This document shows, in pieces, positions 18,111-29,814 of a stretch of 64,000 bases of DNA. The DNA is from Colwellia piezophila ATCC BAA-637. GTDB taxonomy: Bacteria; Pseudomonadota; Gammaproteobacteria; Enterobacterales; Alteromonadaceae. The DNA lies in contig NZ_KB905167.1 of the NCBI RefSeq assembly GCF_000378625.1, positions 186,001 to 250,000 on the forward strand, given 5' to 3'. Each line of letters begins with the position of its first letter. Position 1 is the first letter of the stretch. The position numbers and the translations under genes are program-made. Below the pieces are notes generated by a model. It was not told the DNA's origin and did not search any database. It saw only the letters and a list, made by a program, of their open reading frames with translations.

Positions 18111-20324
18111 ATGGTTTCCGTGCGTAAATCACATCAAATAACAGGGCAGAGCTTTGAGCAACGGTTAACCGGCTTAAGCTTAACCGATGTTAAAGCTAAC
18201 GCTTTGTCAGCTTTATGGGTTCAAGTGTCCCATTGTTATCAGCATGAAACGGCTCAAAAGTTAGCGTTACTTAATAAAAGCATGGAAATGGTGGAGATTC
18301 TAAGTGGCTTAAACTTAGATACAGACTCATTAGTCGCGGCTTTCATTTCGCCGTTATTAGCCCATGATATTATTAAAATAGAGTATGTTAAAGAACATTT
18401 TTCCAAAGATATTTTAATGCTTTGTCAAGGCGTTGAACAAATGGCTGCCATTAAAGCGCTACGCCAACAAAGCAGCCAATCAACAGGTCAAGCACCACAA
18501 AACATAGATAATATTCGTCGCATGTTATTAGCGATGGTGGACGATGTTCGTGCTGTCGTTATTAAGTTAGCTGAACGCCTATGTGATTTGCGTGATAAGA
18601 AAAATAGCGATGAAGAAACACGGGTACTGGCGGCAAAAGAGAGTGCTAATATCTATGCGCCTCTAGCGAATCGTTTAGGAATAGGGCAGTTAAAGTGGGA
18701 ACTTGAAGATATTTCGTTTCGTTATCTTCATCCTCAAGTCTATAAAAAAATAGCCAAACTCTTAGACGAGACTAGGCTTGAACGAGAGCAGTATATGGCC
18801 AGCTTTGTTGGTCACTTATCTAATGAACTAGATGACTTAGCTATCAATGGTGAAGTTTATGGCCGTCCTAAACATATCTATAGTATCTGGAAGAAGATGC
18901 AGCAGAAATCCCTTGGCTTTGAAGAGCTATTTGATGTTCGCGCGGTGCGTGTCGTGGTTGAAAAAGTCCAAGATTGTTATTCTGCCTTGGGCATTGTTCA
19001 CACCCAGTGGCCACATATTGCCAAAGAATTTTCTGATTATGTAGCAACGCCAAAAACCAATGGCTATCAATCAATACATACGGTGGTTTTAGGGCCGCAA
19101 GGCAAGTCAGTCGAAGTACAGATTAGAACCAAGCAAATGGATGATGATGCAGAGCTTGGCGTTGCTGCACATTGGCGCTACAAAGAAGGTAATGCCAGCG
19201 GTAAAAGCAATAGCTTTGATGATAAAATTGGTTGGTTAAGGAAAATATTACAGTGGCAAGATGATGTTAGCGAGAGTGGCGAGATACTTGATGAATTACG
19301 TAGTCAGGTATTTGAAGACAGGATCTATGTATTCACCCCCAGTGGTGATGTGATCGATTTACCTATGGGAGCTACCCCGTTAGATTTTGCTTATTATATT
19401 CACTCTAATGTTGGTCATTGCTGTATCGGGGCAAAGGTGTTTGGCAAGATAGTACCTTTTACTCATCAATTGCAAACCGGTGATCAAGTAGAAATCCTGA
19501 CGAGTAAAGAGCCGAACCCAAGTAGAGACTGGCTAAATCCTAATTTAAACTATATATACTCTTCACGTGCCCGAGCAAAAGTTCAGCACTTCTTTAAATT
19601 ACTCGATAGAGATAAATACATTGCTCAGGGTAAAGAGCTCTTTGATAGTGAAATTGCTAAACATGATTTAGACGCTATCGACATGCTCGGTGCAGCAAAA
19701 CGCTTTAATATGAAAGCGATTGATGATCTATATGCTGCCATCGGCACAGGTAATGCAAGATTGCAGCAAGTTATTAATCACTTTACCCAACTTGATAGTA
19801 AGTTAAAGCCGCAAGCTGAAATCGATCCCCAAAGTCTAGTAAAACAGAGTCCGGTGAACAAATCGCTAGCGCAAGAGGATGATGGTATCACCGTCTCTGG
19901 TGTTGGTAATTTACTTACTCATATGGCGAAGTGTTGTCAGCCAGTACCTGGAGATACAATTTCAGGCTTTATTACTCAAGGACGTGGCATTTCGGTACAC
20001 AGACAAGACTGTGAGCAACTTGCTAATGCCCTCAATTTGCAACCCGAGCGTTTAGTTGAAGTACAATGGGGCAGTGAGCATAAGCATAGTTACCAAGCGA
20101 CAGTACAAATTATTGGTAGCGATAGGCAAGGCTTATTACGCGATATCTCGACTATTATTGCCAACGAAAGAGTCAGTATCGTAGGTATGGATAGTAATAC
20201 CGATAAAGCCAAACAGACGGTGAGCATGAACCTGAAGTTAGAAGTCTCTAGTAGTGAGTTGTTAGCACGGGTCTTAGATAAATTACGCCAACTAGACGAT
20301 GTAACCCAAGTAAGACGCCTTTAA
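18111..20324 (+). CDS. relA: GTP pyrophosphokinase RelA ((p)ppGpp synthetase I)
   Basis: A 737-residue protein (E. coli RelA 744) that makes (p)ppGpp on starved ribosomes. The N-terminal HD-like region lacks the intact HD hydrolase motif (the site reads FISPLLAHDIIK), as expected for a synthetase-only RelA. The synthetase region has FDVRAVRVVVEKVQDCYSALG and TPKTNGYQSIHT. A TGS domain (VFTPSGDVIDLPMGATPLDFAY), a conserved-cysteine region (MAKCCQPVPGD) and a C-terminal ACT domain follow. It is preceded by rlmD and followed by mazG after 41 bases. Confidence 0.97.
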   Translation: MVSVRKSHQITGQSFEQRLTGLSLTDVKANALSALWVQVSHCYQHETAQKLALLNKSMEMVEILSGLNLDTDSLVAAFISPLLAHDIIKIEYVKEHFSKDILMLCQGVEQMAAIKALRQQSSQSTGQAPQNIDNIRRMLLAMVDDVRAVVIKLAERLCDLRDKKNSDEETRVLAAKESANIYAPLANRLGIGQLKWELEDISFRYLHPQVYKKIAKLLDETRLEREQYMASFVGHLSNELDDLAINGEVYGRPKHIYSIWKKMQQKSLGFEELFDVRAVRVVVEKVQDCYSALGIVHTQWPHIAKEFSDYVATPKTNGYQSIHTVVLGPQGKSVEVQIRTKQMDDDAELGVAAHWRYKEGNASGKSNSFDDKIGWLRKILQWQDDVSESGEILDELRSQVFEDRIYVFTPSGDVIDLPMGATPLDFAYYIHSNVGHCCIGAKVFGKIVPFTHQLQTGDQVEILTSKEPNPSRDWLNPNLNYIYSSRARAKVQHFFKLLDRDKYIAQGKELFDSEIAKHDLDAIDMLGAAKRFNMKAIDDLYAAIGTGNARLQQVINHFTQLDSKLKPQAEIDPQSLVKQSPVNKSLAQEDDGITVSGVGNLLTHMAKCCQPVPGDTISGFITQGRGISVHRQDCEQLANALNLQPERLVEVQWGSEHKHSYQATVQIIGSDRQGLLRDISTIIANERVSIVGMDSNTDKAKQTVSMNLKLEVSSSELLARVLDKLRQLDDVTQVRRL

Positions 20325-20365
20325 TTAATACGGTTATTACCAGTGAAATTGATAAGTAAATTATT

Positions 20366-21193
20366 ATGTTAAATGAACAAGCCTCAATAGAAAAATTACG
20401 TTGGATCATGACAAAATTACGTGATCCTTTGACCGGGTGTCCGTGGGATCTTAAACAGGATTTCGCTTCTATAACGAGTCATACTTTAGAAGAAGCCTAT
20501 GAAGTAGTCGATGCTATTGAACAAGGTGATTTTGTCGAGCTTGAAAAGGAGCTAGGTGACTTACTTTTTCAGGTGATTTTCTATAGTCAGCTCGGTCAAG
20601 AGCAGCAGTACTTTAATTTTGATTCAGTTATTGCTGCCATTTGTGAAAAGCTTATTCGCCGCCATCCTCATGTCTTTGCTCAAGCGAACCTACAAACAGA
20701 TGAGCAAATAAAAGCTAATTGGGAAAATGAGAAAATACTAGAAAGAGAGCAGAAAAATAAGCAACACCTGGGCAGTCATAATAACTTAAGTATCTTGGCT
20801 GATATCCCGAAAAACTTACCTGCATTATCGCAAGCGGCAAAAATTCAGCAGCGCTGTGCGCATGTTGGGTTCGACTGGGATAATAAATATGATGTCTTCG
20901 CTAAAATTGAAGAAGAAGTGCAAGAAGTCAAAGAAGAGTTAGAGGCTGATACCATCAATGAAAAAGCGCTTGCTGAAGAGTTAGGTGACTTAATGTTTGC
21001 GGTAGTCAATTTATGTCGCCATGCCAAGCAAGATCCGGAAACCTTACTTAGACAGGCAAATAAAAAATTTACTAAACGCTTTAATGGCGTAGAAGAACAA
21101 GTAGCAACATCGGGAAAAAGTTTTACCGCACATGATTTAGCCGAACTAGAAAACTATTGGCAGAATGTTAAAATACAAGAAAAGAAAGTATAG
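20366..21193 (+). CDS. mazG: Nucleoside triphosphate pyrophosphohydrolase MazG
   Basis: A 275-residue protein with two MazG domains. The first has CPWDLKQDFASITSHTLEEAYEVVDAIE and the ELGDLLFQVIFYSQ acidic motif; the second has KIEEEVQEVKEEL and EELGDLMFAVVNLCRH. It hydrolyses NTPs to NMPs and PPi and in E. coli limits ppGpp build-up, which fits its place after relA. Length near E. coli MazG (263). Complete, with no oddities. Confidence 0.96.
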   Translation: MLNEQASIEKLRWIMTKLRDPLTGCPWDLKQDFASITSHTLEEAYEVVDAIEQGDFVELEKELGDLLFQVIFYSQLGQEQQYFNFDSVIAAICEKLIRRHPHVFAQANLQTDEQIKANWENEKILEREQKNKQHLGSHNNLSILADIPKNLPALSQAAKIQQRCAHVGFDWDNKYDVFAKIEEEVQEVKEELEADTINEKALAEELGDLMFAVVNLCRHAKQDPETLLRQANKKFTKRFNGVEEQVATSGKSFTAHDLAELENYWQNVKIQEKKV

Positions 21194-21235
21194 GACATTT
21201 CCTCGATACTTTATGCCCGAAATAAGAAATTGAAT

Positions 21236-21859
21236 ATGACCGAAAATATGACCGAAAATATGGCAGTAAAAAACGAGCCGAAAAAAACACAAAATAAAAC
21301 TCACGTTACCATCGCGTTAACCAATCCAAAAACCCCTACGAATGTTGGTGCAGTAATGCGTGCAGTAGGTTGTTATAAAGCAGACCAAATTATTTATAAC
21401 GGTCATAGGTTTGCACAAGCCGCCAAGTATCATAAAAACACATTGCAAACCGATACCTTCAATATGCAAAAGAAAATTCCATTATTACAGGTCGAAAGTT
21501 TTATAGGTATTAAAGACTCACTGGAAAGTATTCCAGCGTCGGCTAAAATAATCTGTGTCGATTTAGTTGAAGGTGCTACACCGTTACCACATTTTGTTCA
21601 TCCAGAGCAGGCTGTTTATATTTTTGGCCCTGAAGATAGTTCGATAAAACAAGACGTGATTGATATAGCTGATCATGTCGTTTATGTGCCAACAGTAGGG
21701 TGTATGAACCTAGCAGCAACGGTTAATGTGTTGCTGTATGACAGATTAGCAAAATCTTTGACTAATCAGAAAGACTCAATGTTAGCTGATAATGCGTTAA
21801 TTAGAAAAAGTCGAGATACCAATAACACATCAAAAGTTAAAAATAATACCGCCAACTAA
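21236..21859 (+). CDS. SpoU/TrmH-family RNA methyltransferase
   Basis: A 207-residue SPOUT-class methyltransferase. The N-terminal motif NPKTPTNVGAVMRAVGC and the C-terminal knot motifs VYIFGPEDSSIKQDV and VPTVGCMNLAATVNVLLYDR are those of the SpoU family, which methylates ribose 2'-OH in tRNA or rRNA. The exact target is not readable. The gene starts with a tandem 12-base repeat (ATGACCGAAAAT twice), giving in-frame ATGs at 21236, 21248 and 21260; the conserved domain starts only near residue 22, so the true start is open. It lies between mazG and ybaN and may be cotranscribed with both. Confidence 0.88.
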   Translation: MTENMTENMAVKNEPKKTQNKTHVTIALTNPKTPTNVGAVMRAVGCYKADQIIYNGHRFAQAAKYHKNTLQTDTFNMQKKIPLLQVESFIGIKDSLESIPASAKIICVDLVEGATPLPHFVHPEQAVYIFGPEDSSIKQDVIDIADHVVYVPTVGCMNLAATVNVLLYDRLAKSLTNQKDSMLADNALIRKSRDTNNTSKVKNNTAN

Positions 21860-21893
21860 TATTTGAAAGAATGAGAATAGATATAGGGGAAGA

Positions 21894-22337
21894 GTGATTA
21901 ATACCGAGCGAAAAGTAAACACAAGTACAAAGCTCAAAGCTAACGCTTGCCCAGTATCTCTGTCTGCGCGAAGTAAGATTAAGATTTTTTTACTCAAGCT
22001 TACCGGACTCTTCTGTGTAGGTTTAGCTATCTTAGGTGCGATTTTACCTGTGCTACCGACAACAGTATTTCTCATTATGGCGGCAGGGTGTTTTGCTAAG
22101 TCTTCACCCCGTATGCAGCAAAAACTGCTAGAAAATAAAATTTTTGGCCCCCTGATCCACGATTGGCAAGAACATCGAAGTATTCCGATAAAAGCTAAGC
22201 GTATTGCCTTGCTATCTATTATTCTTTCCGTATGTTGGTCGGCCTATATGTTGCAAAGTACCATGTTAACGGCGTTGGTAGTCGCTTTGGTTATTGGTCC
22301 TTTTATTTTTTTATTGCGTTTACCGCTGAGTAAATGA
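21894..22337 (+). CDS. ybaN: YbaN-like inner membrane protein (DUF454)
   Basis: A 147-residue membrane protein of the DUF454 family. It starts at GTG 21894 behind a strong ribosome site (AGGGGAAGA). The core LTGLFCVGLAILGAILPVLPTTVFLIMAAGCFAKSSPRM is the family hallmark (GxxLPVLPTTPF-type motif followed by a small-residue helix). HDWQEHRSIPIKAK forms the cytoplasmic loop, and two more hydrophobic segments follow. Function is unknown in the family. A ~35-residue basic N-terminal extension precedes the first helix; it may mean the real start is further in, but no better ribosome site is seen. Confidence 0.85.
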   Translation: MINTERKVNTSTKLKANACPVSLSARSKIKIFLLKLTGLFCVGLAILGAILPVLPTTVFLIMAAGCFAKSSPRMQQKLLENKIFGPLIHDWQEHRSIPIKAKRIALLSIILSVCWSAYMLQSTMLTALVVALVIGPFIFLLRLPLSK

Positions 22338-22510
22338 ATAGAAGAAGAAAATAGATAAATAACTACTATACACCTCACCAATAGCGCCCTAGTAAATATC
22401 TCGCTAATATATAAGGGGGTGGTTGCAATGCAGACATTCCTAATAGTAATGGGTGGCATAGTATAGCCTGCATTGTCGGTTGAGCTGATTTGAAGTCGCT
22501 AAGAAGAAGG

Positions 22511-23107
22511 CTAAGCAAGTGCCTTATTTACGATTATCGCTAAATGATCAGGTAGTGTTAAACCTAAAGCAATATCATGAGCTTGCTCGGACATTTTATG
22601 CCAGGTTAATTGCACAATACGAACAATCTTGGCTTCATTATCTTGCTCGGTATATTTCGCCGCAAATGCATTAAAGTAATGCATAAGAAAAACTAAACAG
22701 GCAACATCCTCTAAAGTTTGGCTATCACTATTGGTTTTTAAGTTATCTTTTCGGATGATGGCGGCACATTGGTCAGCTTGCACTTTGTTATAACCATGCT
22801 CAAGCATAATGCTTGCCGTTAGCTCGGCATGAAACTTACCTTGGGCAATTCGCCATTGGAAATATCCAGATTTTCCTTCGGCAAACTCAGTACGTTCTAA
22901 CTGCCAACGCTTAATATGCTGTGCTCGAACCGCAATTTGTAAAAGCTCATTTGCCTCAGGCCAATATTGTTTCAAGCACTCAGTCATTTGTTGCCCGTAA
23001 ACTAACTCTTTTGCTTGGCTGCTACCGTTAGATAATAGGGTATTAGGATCTTGGCGATTAATTTCGTCAATGGCGGCTAAAGTCTTATTTAATTTTTCTA
23101 AAGTCAT
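22511..23107 (-). CDS. DUF4202 family protein
   Basis: A 198-residue soluble protein. The family pattern is clear: an N-terminal KTLAAIDEINRQDPNTLL, then ELVYGQQMTECLKQYWP, RAQHIKRWQLERTEF, GYFQWRIAQGKFHAE and DVACLVFLMHYFNAFAAKY. Conserved His, Asp and Glu residues suggest an HD-like metal site, but this is inference and no enzyme activity is established for the family. Start taken at ATG 23107; a GTG 15 bases upstream is also in frame and neither has a good ribosome site. It is on the opposite strand to both neighbours (ybaN, pyrG). Confidence 0.8.
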   Translation of the reverse strand: MTLEKLNKTLAAIDEINRQDPNTLLSNGSSQAKELVYGQQMTECLKQYWPEANELLQIAVRAQHIKRWQLERTEFAEGKSGYFQWRIAQGKFHAELTASIMLEHGYNKVQADQCAAIIRKDNLKTNSDSQTLEDVACLVFLMHYFNAFAAKYTEQDNEAKIVRIVQLTWHKMSEQAHDIALGLTLPDHLAIIVNKALA

Positions 23108-23245
23108 TTTAAAATCAATCACGGTTTATTTAATAAAAGTAATACTATTATACGCAACTACTATTAAAAAAGAATCAGGCTAAATAAAGTCCAATAAGAA
23201 AATAGTAGAAGATAGATAATTTCTCGTTGTGATGGCCTGTTGTTA

Positions 23246-23274
23246 TTGTTGTTTGTGCCACTTTTACGTATAAT
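23246..23274 (+). promoter_or_regulatory. Likely sigma-70 promoter upstream of pyrG
   Basis: TTGTTG (23246-23251), 17 bases, then TATAAT (23269-23274), about 185 bases before the pyrG start. A second TATAAT at 23342-23347 has a weaker TTAAAT box 18 bases upstream and could be an alternative. The 23123-23459 gap holds nothing else that I can identify. Confidence 0.55.
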
Positions 23275-23423
23275 ACTTTCCCGTCCTGCTTGTTTGGCAA
23301 AACTCCTATTTCAACAATTAAATCTTTACGCTTTTACTTGATATAATCACTTGTTAAATTTAAGTATATAGAGTGTTTGTAATTATTAGTTTGAAATAAA
23401 GTTTATAAATATTAGCCAATTAA

Positions 23424-25100
<1,677 letters not shown>

Positions 25101-25112
25101 CCACTTTATCAA

Positions 25113-25139
25113 AACCGTAGCCAATGCTGCGGTTTTTTA
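25113..25139 (+). terminator. Terminator after pyrG
   Basis: AACCGTAGC, a CAAT loop and GCTGCGGTT form a 9-bp stem (one wobble) followed by six T. It separates pyrG from eno, though partial read-through is common in this pair. Confidence 0.8.
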
Positions 25140-25213
25140 TGTTCAGGATGAACGGTAGGTCACGGTACTATGGATGGTAAATAGTGATCACTCTGCCACA
25201 TTTAAGATTATAA

Positions 25214-26530
<1,317 letters not shown>

Positions 26531-26565
26531 TAATTAACACCTTCGCTCTTTAGTAAAATTACGGT

Positions 26566-26728
26566 GTTGCTTGTGCTCACTGACTCACGTCAGCTCCGCG
26601 CAAGCGCCTTGTTCTTTTATTAAATAGCTTTGGTCTTAAATATTATTCTGTTTAATATTATTTTGTAAAGTAATAGCAGTAACAGACATAAAAACGCAAT
26701 TGCTACTGTAAGAGCAACTGCGTTTTTT
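26566..26728 (+). repeat. Direct repeat unit 1 after eno, ends in a terminator hairpin
   Basis: A 163-base segment that recurs at 26769-26931 with a period of 203 bases and only about three substitutions. It contains a small inverted repeat (CTGAC...GTCAG) near its start and ends with a terminator-like hairpin (26694-26730). There is no open frame of note. It could be a duplicated terminator region or a small RNA gene; there is no evidence to decide. Confidence 0.75.
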
Positions 26729-26730
26729 TT
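26694..26730 (+). terminator. Terminator hairpin of repeat unit 1 (eno side)
   Basis: ACGCA-A-TTGCT pairs with AGCAA-C-TGCGT around an 8-base loop, followed by eight T. The same sequence has an A-run upstream, so it could also work on the - strand. It probably terminates eno transcription. Confidence 0.75.
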
Positions 26731-26768
26731 GCCTAATATTTAGGGAGCATACTTAATTTGATAGCTTC

Positions 26769-26931
26769 GTTGCATGTGCTCACTGACTCACGTCAGCTCC
26801 GCGCAAACGTCTTGTTCTTTTATTAAATAGCTTTGGTCTTAAATATTATTCTGTTTAATATTATTTTGTAAAGTAATAGCAGTAACAGACATAAAAACGC
26901 AATTGCTACTGTAAGAGCAACTGCGTTTTTT
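26769..26931 (+). repeat. Direct repeat unit 2 after eno
   Basis: Second copy of the unit at 26566-26728. The near-perfect identity outside any gene points to a recent duplication. The 40-base spacer between copies (26729-26768) is not repeated. Confidence 0.75.
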
Positions 26932-26932
26932 T
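26897..26932. terminator. Terminator hairpin of repeat unit 2, between convergent genes
   Basis: Same hairpin as at 26694-26730, here with seven T on the + strand and five A before it. Read on the - strand it gives a hairpin plus a T-run 32 bases after the end of the hydrolase gene, so it can serve both directions. Confidence 0.7.
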
Positions 26933-26963
26933 ATGCCTGTTATTCAGTGGCAGAACCTACCCC

Positions 26964-27761
26964 TCAGGGAAACTTATTAATAATATCAGCGATTAACTTA
27001 GCTGTACGCTCAGGGCTCTCTAAGGGAAACATATGGCCACCAGGCGTGGTCTGTAATTTGATATGTTTATTGAGCTTAATAAAGCGGCTAAAGATCTTAT
27101 GTGGGAATACATCAGTGCTCTCACCATAAACTAAGGTGGCAGGCATGGTTAATTTGTTTTTATAGCGAGATAAGTTTGAAGGGATATTTCTAAATATGTT
27201 GGCTTCTACTTGTGCATCAAATGTTAGCTCTAGTTGGTTGTTGCGCTCACAAATGCCATGGGTGACGTAATCAGTTAAACAGCGGCTATCAAAATCTTTA
27301 AATAGTTTTCTACCTGAAAATAGTGCACCAATATCTGAGCCTAGTGGCCAATGAACACGACGGTTTTCAGCACGCCCTGCAGGGCTAAATTTATCTATCC
27401 ATCTGGTCTTCTTAACCAACCTTACCGCCAGCGCTCCAACGCCACTGAGTACTGGAGGATCTAGCATAATAAGCCCTTTGAATAAGTCAGGTCTTTGACA
27501 ACAAGCAATAAAAGAGATCACCCCACCGAATGAATGACCGAGACAAACGATCTTGTTATTATCAATTTGCTTTGACTCCACATAAGCGATTAACTCTTCA
27601 ACTTGCGCTTGCCAGTTATGGTTAATCGGTTTATTTTCTTGATGACCATATTTATCTAAAGCGATGATCTGCATATCATCAGGCAGGTAGCTAAATAAGG
27701 TTTGATAACTGCCCGCAGGAAAACCATTGGCATGAGCGAAATTGATGATATCTTTAGACAT
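26964..27761 (-). CDS. Alpha/beta hydrolase
   Basis: A 265-residue alpha/beta-hydrolase-fold protein. FAHANGFPAGSYQ near the start supplies the oxyanion region, the nucleophile elbow is GHSFGG with Ser77, and the C-terminal GGHMFPLESPE holds the catalytic His. An Asp in the STDVFPH segment is a plausible acid. The family includes esterases, haloalkane dehalogenases and others, so the substrate cannot be given. No signal peptide; cytoplasmic. Convergent with eno and separated from it by the duplicated segment. Confidence 0.85.
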   Translation of the reverse strand: MSKDIINFAHANGFPAGSYQTLFSYLPDDMQIIALDKYGHQENKPINHNWQAQVEELIAYVESKQIDNNKIVCLGHSFGGVISFIACCQRPDLFKGLIMLDPPVLSGVGALAVRLVKKTRWIDKFSPAGRAENRRVHWPLGSDIGALFSGRKLFKDFDSRCLTDYVTHGICERNNQLELTFDAQVEANIFRNIPSNLSRYKNKLTMPATLVYGESTDVFPHKIFSRFIKLNKHIKLQTTPGGHMFPLESPERTAKLIADIINKFP

Positions 27762-27841
27762 TAAATTTATTCGTAAAAAGGTGAAGGTTAAATTTAAACG
27801 GCTGTTTGAAAATTGTCAACAAATTACTTCTTTTGAAGGTC

Positions 27842-27985
27842 TATACCCAAACAATCTCAAGATGCAGCTGGAGTTAGAAGCGTATTTAGGCAGGTATTGA
27901 TTGAATAACCATTAATTACATACGGGTCTTGATTATGAGTTGCTCAGCCGTTCTAAAACGAGTATTTTGAAGCAACTTGGCTATA
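27842..27985. repeat. Repeat element D, TATACCCAA-terminal inverted repeats, 144 bp
   Basis: Begins TATACCCAAACAATCTCAAG and ends TTGAAGCAACTTGGCTATA. Both ends match the two ends of element C (12756-13116), but the ~95-bp central module of C is missing, so D looks like a short or deleted form of the same family. It lies upstream of the hydrolase gene, within the 27762-28076 gap. Confidence 0.75.
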
Positions 27986-28013
27986 CACTTAGCGGTGGCA
28001 ACTGGCAGGTATA

Positions 28014-28040
28014 AAAAAGCCCAGCGAACTGGGCTTTTAT
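28014..28040. terminator. Bidirectional terminator after the DUF3545 gene
   Basis: AAAAGCCCAG, CGAA, CTGGGCTTTT: a 10-bp perfect stem with a tetraloop, A-rich on one side and T-rich on the other. It lies 37 bases beyond the stop of the - strand DUF3545 gene. Confidence 0.85.
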
Positions 28041-28076
28041 GTTTTAGTTGAATTTAATTTTAATTCTAATAGTCGA

Positions 28077-28250
28077 CTAAAACTCTTCTAGCATATGCTC
28101 TAAGGAATTTTCATACATGCGTAGATCTTTTTCTAGCTGAAACTTATCACGAAAGGATTCTATTTCACGCCATTTCATTTTAGCTGTTGATACTACGCGT
28201 TTTTTTGTTACTTGAGTTATTGATTTGGAAACTTGGTTTATCTTATCCAT
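28077..28250 (-). CDS. DUF3545 family small protein
   Basis: A 57-residue basic protein that starts MDKINQVSKS and contains KMKWREIESFRDKFQLEKDL, which matches my recollection of the DUF3545 pattern (a KWREIEAIKD-type core) found in Vibrio and Shewanella. The ATG at 28250 has AAGGGG at the right distance upstream. Predicted mostly helical, with no membrane segment. Function unknown. Strong hairpins follow it (28014-28040) and precede it (28356-28388, after tal), so it is probably its own transcription unit. Confidence 0.75.
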   Translation of the reverse strand: MDKINQVSKSITQVTKKRVVSTAKMKWREIESFRDKFQLEKDLRMYENSLEHMLEEF

Positions 28251-28355
28251 AAAGTGCCCCTTATTTTTACCATCACATCGAAAAACAAATACCTTATTTA
28301 TAAGCCCTTAGGCTTCATGCCATTATTAACACAATTTTTTAGACATTAAAATGAA

Positions 28356-28388
28356 AAAACGCATATTTTATATAAAATATGCGTTTTA
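28356..28388 (-). terminator. Terminator after transaldolase
   Basis: AAAACGCATATTTTAT and its complement ATAAAATATGCGTTTT form a 16-bp perfect palindrome with T-runs on both strands, 38 bases beyond the tal stop. Confidence 0.8.
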
Positions 28389-28425
28389 AATAGTCGTTAT
28401 CTGTACGAAATATAAATAAAGCCTG

Positions 28426-29388
28426 CTAGAGCATCGCGGCTAATTGCAGCTCAAGTTTCACTTGATCGATAGTAAAGTTACGAATACCTTCAGCAAGTTT
28501 TTCTGTAGCCATGGCATCTTCGTTCATCAACCAACGAAATTGTGCTTGGCTTAATGGCGTCTCTTGCTCTGCTGAAGCTTCACTGGCAATTAGTTTTTGT
28601 ATAATGGTAGTAGTGTTATTTGCTAGTTCATCCATTAATGCCGGGCTAATGGTTAAACGGTCACAACCGGCAAGTTCAAGGATTTCACCGATATTCCTAA
28701 AGCTAGCACCCATAACAACAGTGCTATGGCCTTGTTTTTTATAGTAGTTATAAATACTGGTAACAGATACAACACCAGGATCTTCATTACTTGCATAGTC
28801 ATCACGACCAGTATCCTTTTTGTGCCAATCTAGGATGCGACCGACAAAGGGAGAAATTAAATAAACGCCGGCTTCAGCACAGGCACGCGCTTGAGCAAAG
28901 CTGAATAGTAAAGTCAGGTTGCAGTTAATACCTTCTCGCTCAAGTTGTTCCGCGGCTTTAATACCTTCCCAGGTAGAAGCAAGTTTGATCAAAATTCTAT
29001 CGTTGCTAATGCCAGCTTCGTTATACATGGCAATCAATTTATAGGCTTTAGCCATTGATGCTTTGGTATCAAAAGATAATCTCGCATCAACCTCCGTAGA
29101 TATACGACCTGGGACAATTTTTAGTATTTCGAGGCCGATTAAGACAGAAAGTTTATCAGCGGCATCGATAACTTGCTGCTCAGCACTGGCGGATTGTGTT
29201 TTAGCCCAAGTAACAGCATCTTTTACTAACCCTTGATAATTTGGTAAAGCAGCGGCTTTTAATAACAGCGAAGGATTGGTGGTCGCATCTTGCGGTTGAA
29301 ACTTTGCAATAGCTTCAATGTCACCCGTGTCAGCCACAACGGTGGTCATCTGTTTTAATTGGGCAAGTTGTGAAGAAGAGTTGGTCAT
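28426..29388 (-). CDS. tal: Transaldolase
   Basis: A 320-residue enzyme of the non-oxidative pentose phosphate pathway (E. coli TalB 317). The Schiff-base lysine is Lys135 in [21 protein letters not shown] near the start and the VSPFVGRI-type segment ([19 protein letters not shown]) are family-specific. No transketolase gene is adjacent. It ends before a strong terminator and has its own promoter region, which is partly occupied by repeat element E1. Confidence 0.97.
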   Translation of the reverse strand: MTNSSSQLAQLKQMTTVVADTGDIEAIAKFQPQDATTNPSLLLKAAALPNYQGLVKDAVTWAKTQSASAEQQVIDAADKLSVLIGLEILKIVPGRISTEVDARLSFDTKASMAKAYKLIAMYNEAGISNDRILIKLASTWEGIKAAEQLEREGINCNLTLLFSFAQARACAEAGVYLISPFVGRILDWHKKDTGRDDYASNEDPGVVSVTSIYNYYKKQGHSTVVMGASFRNIGEILELAGCDRLTISPALMDELANNTTTIIQKLIASEASAEQETPLSQAQFRWLMNEDAMATEKLAEGIRNFTIDQVKLELQLAAML

Positions 29389-29423
29389 AGCATTACCTTA
29401 ATAGTGTCTCGGAAAGTTAATTT

Positions 29424-29582
29424 ATACCAATTTCATTAAATTATTGCTCACTTGTGCTGGTTAAAATACTCCAGTTCAGCGTTGCTCTCAATCCCAATAG
29501 CTAGCTATTGCTCAATCGAGCGCCTTGCTCTGATGTATTTTTCCTATGCACAACAAGATCACAAACTTAATGGAACTGATAT
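29424..29582. repeat. Repeat element E1, TATACCAAT-type ends, 159 bp
   Basis: Starts ATACCAATTTCATTAA and ends TTAATGGAACTGATAT, imperfect inverted copies. It contains a perfect 16-base palindrome (CAATAGCTAGCTATTG). Similar ends bound element E2 at 35194-35356. A 64-codon frame crossing it has no likeness to a protein and is not called. It takes up much of the 29389-29814 gap between tal and yaaA. Confidence 0.6.
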
Positions 29583-29697
29583 TAAAAATATTTTAAATTC
29601 GAAAATGAATGTAGCTGAAGAAATATTACAACATAATGATAAATAAAGTAGCCTTTATTGCGATATATTAACAACTAACTGGGTTTTTGTTTGTAAA

Positions 29698-29727
29698 TTA
29701 CGCCAAACAGCATGCGTTGGCGTAATA
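29698..29727. promoter_or_regulatory. Perfect 10-bp inverted repeat upstream of yaaA
   Basis: ATTACGCCAA and TTGGCGTAAT are separated by 10 bases, 88 bases before the yaaA start. There is no T-run, so it is more likely an operator or an mRNA leader hairpin than a terminator. The binding protein is not identifiable. Confidence 0.35.
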
Positions 29728-29814
29728 CCGTGATTGATTTAACACTGTTAACTTGAATAAGCCTTATGATATATTATGTGCTATTAAGCAATCACTACTA
29801 ATGGCTGAAAGTTA

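Noticed and set aside
29452..29646. 64-codon + strand frame between tal and yaaA
   Set aside because: It runs through repeat element E1, has no ribosome site and no protein-like pattern.
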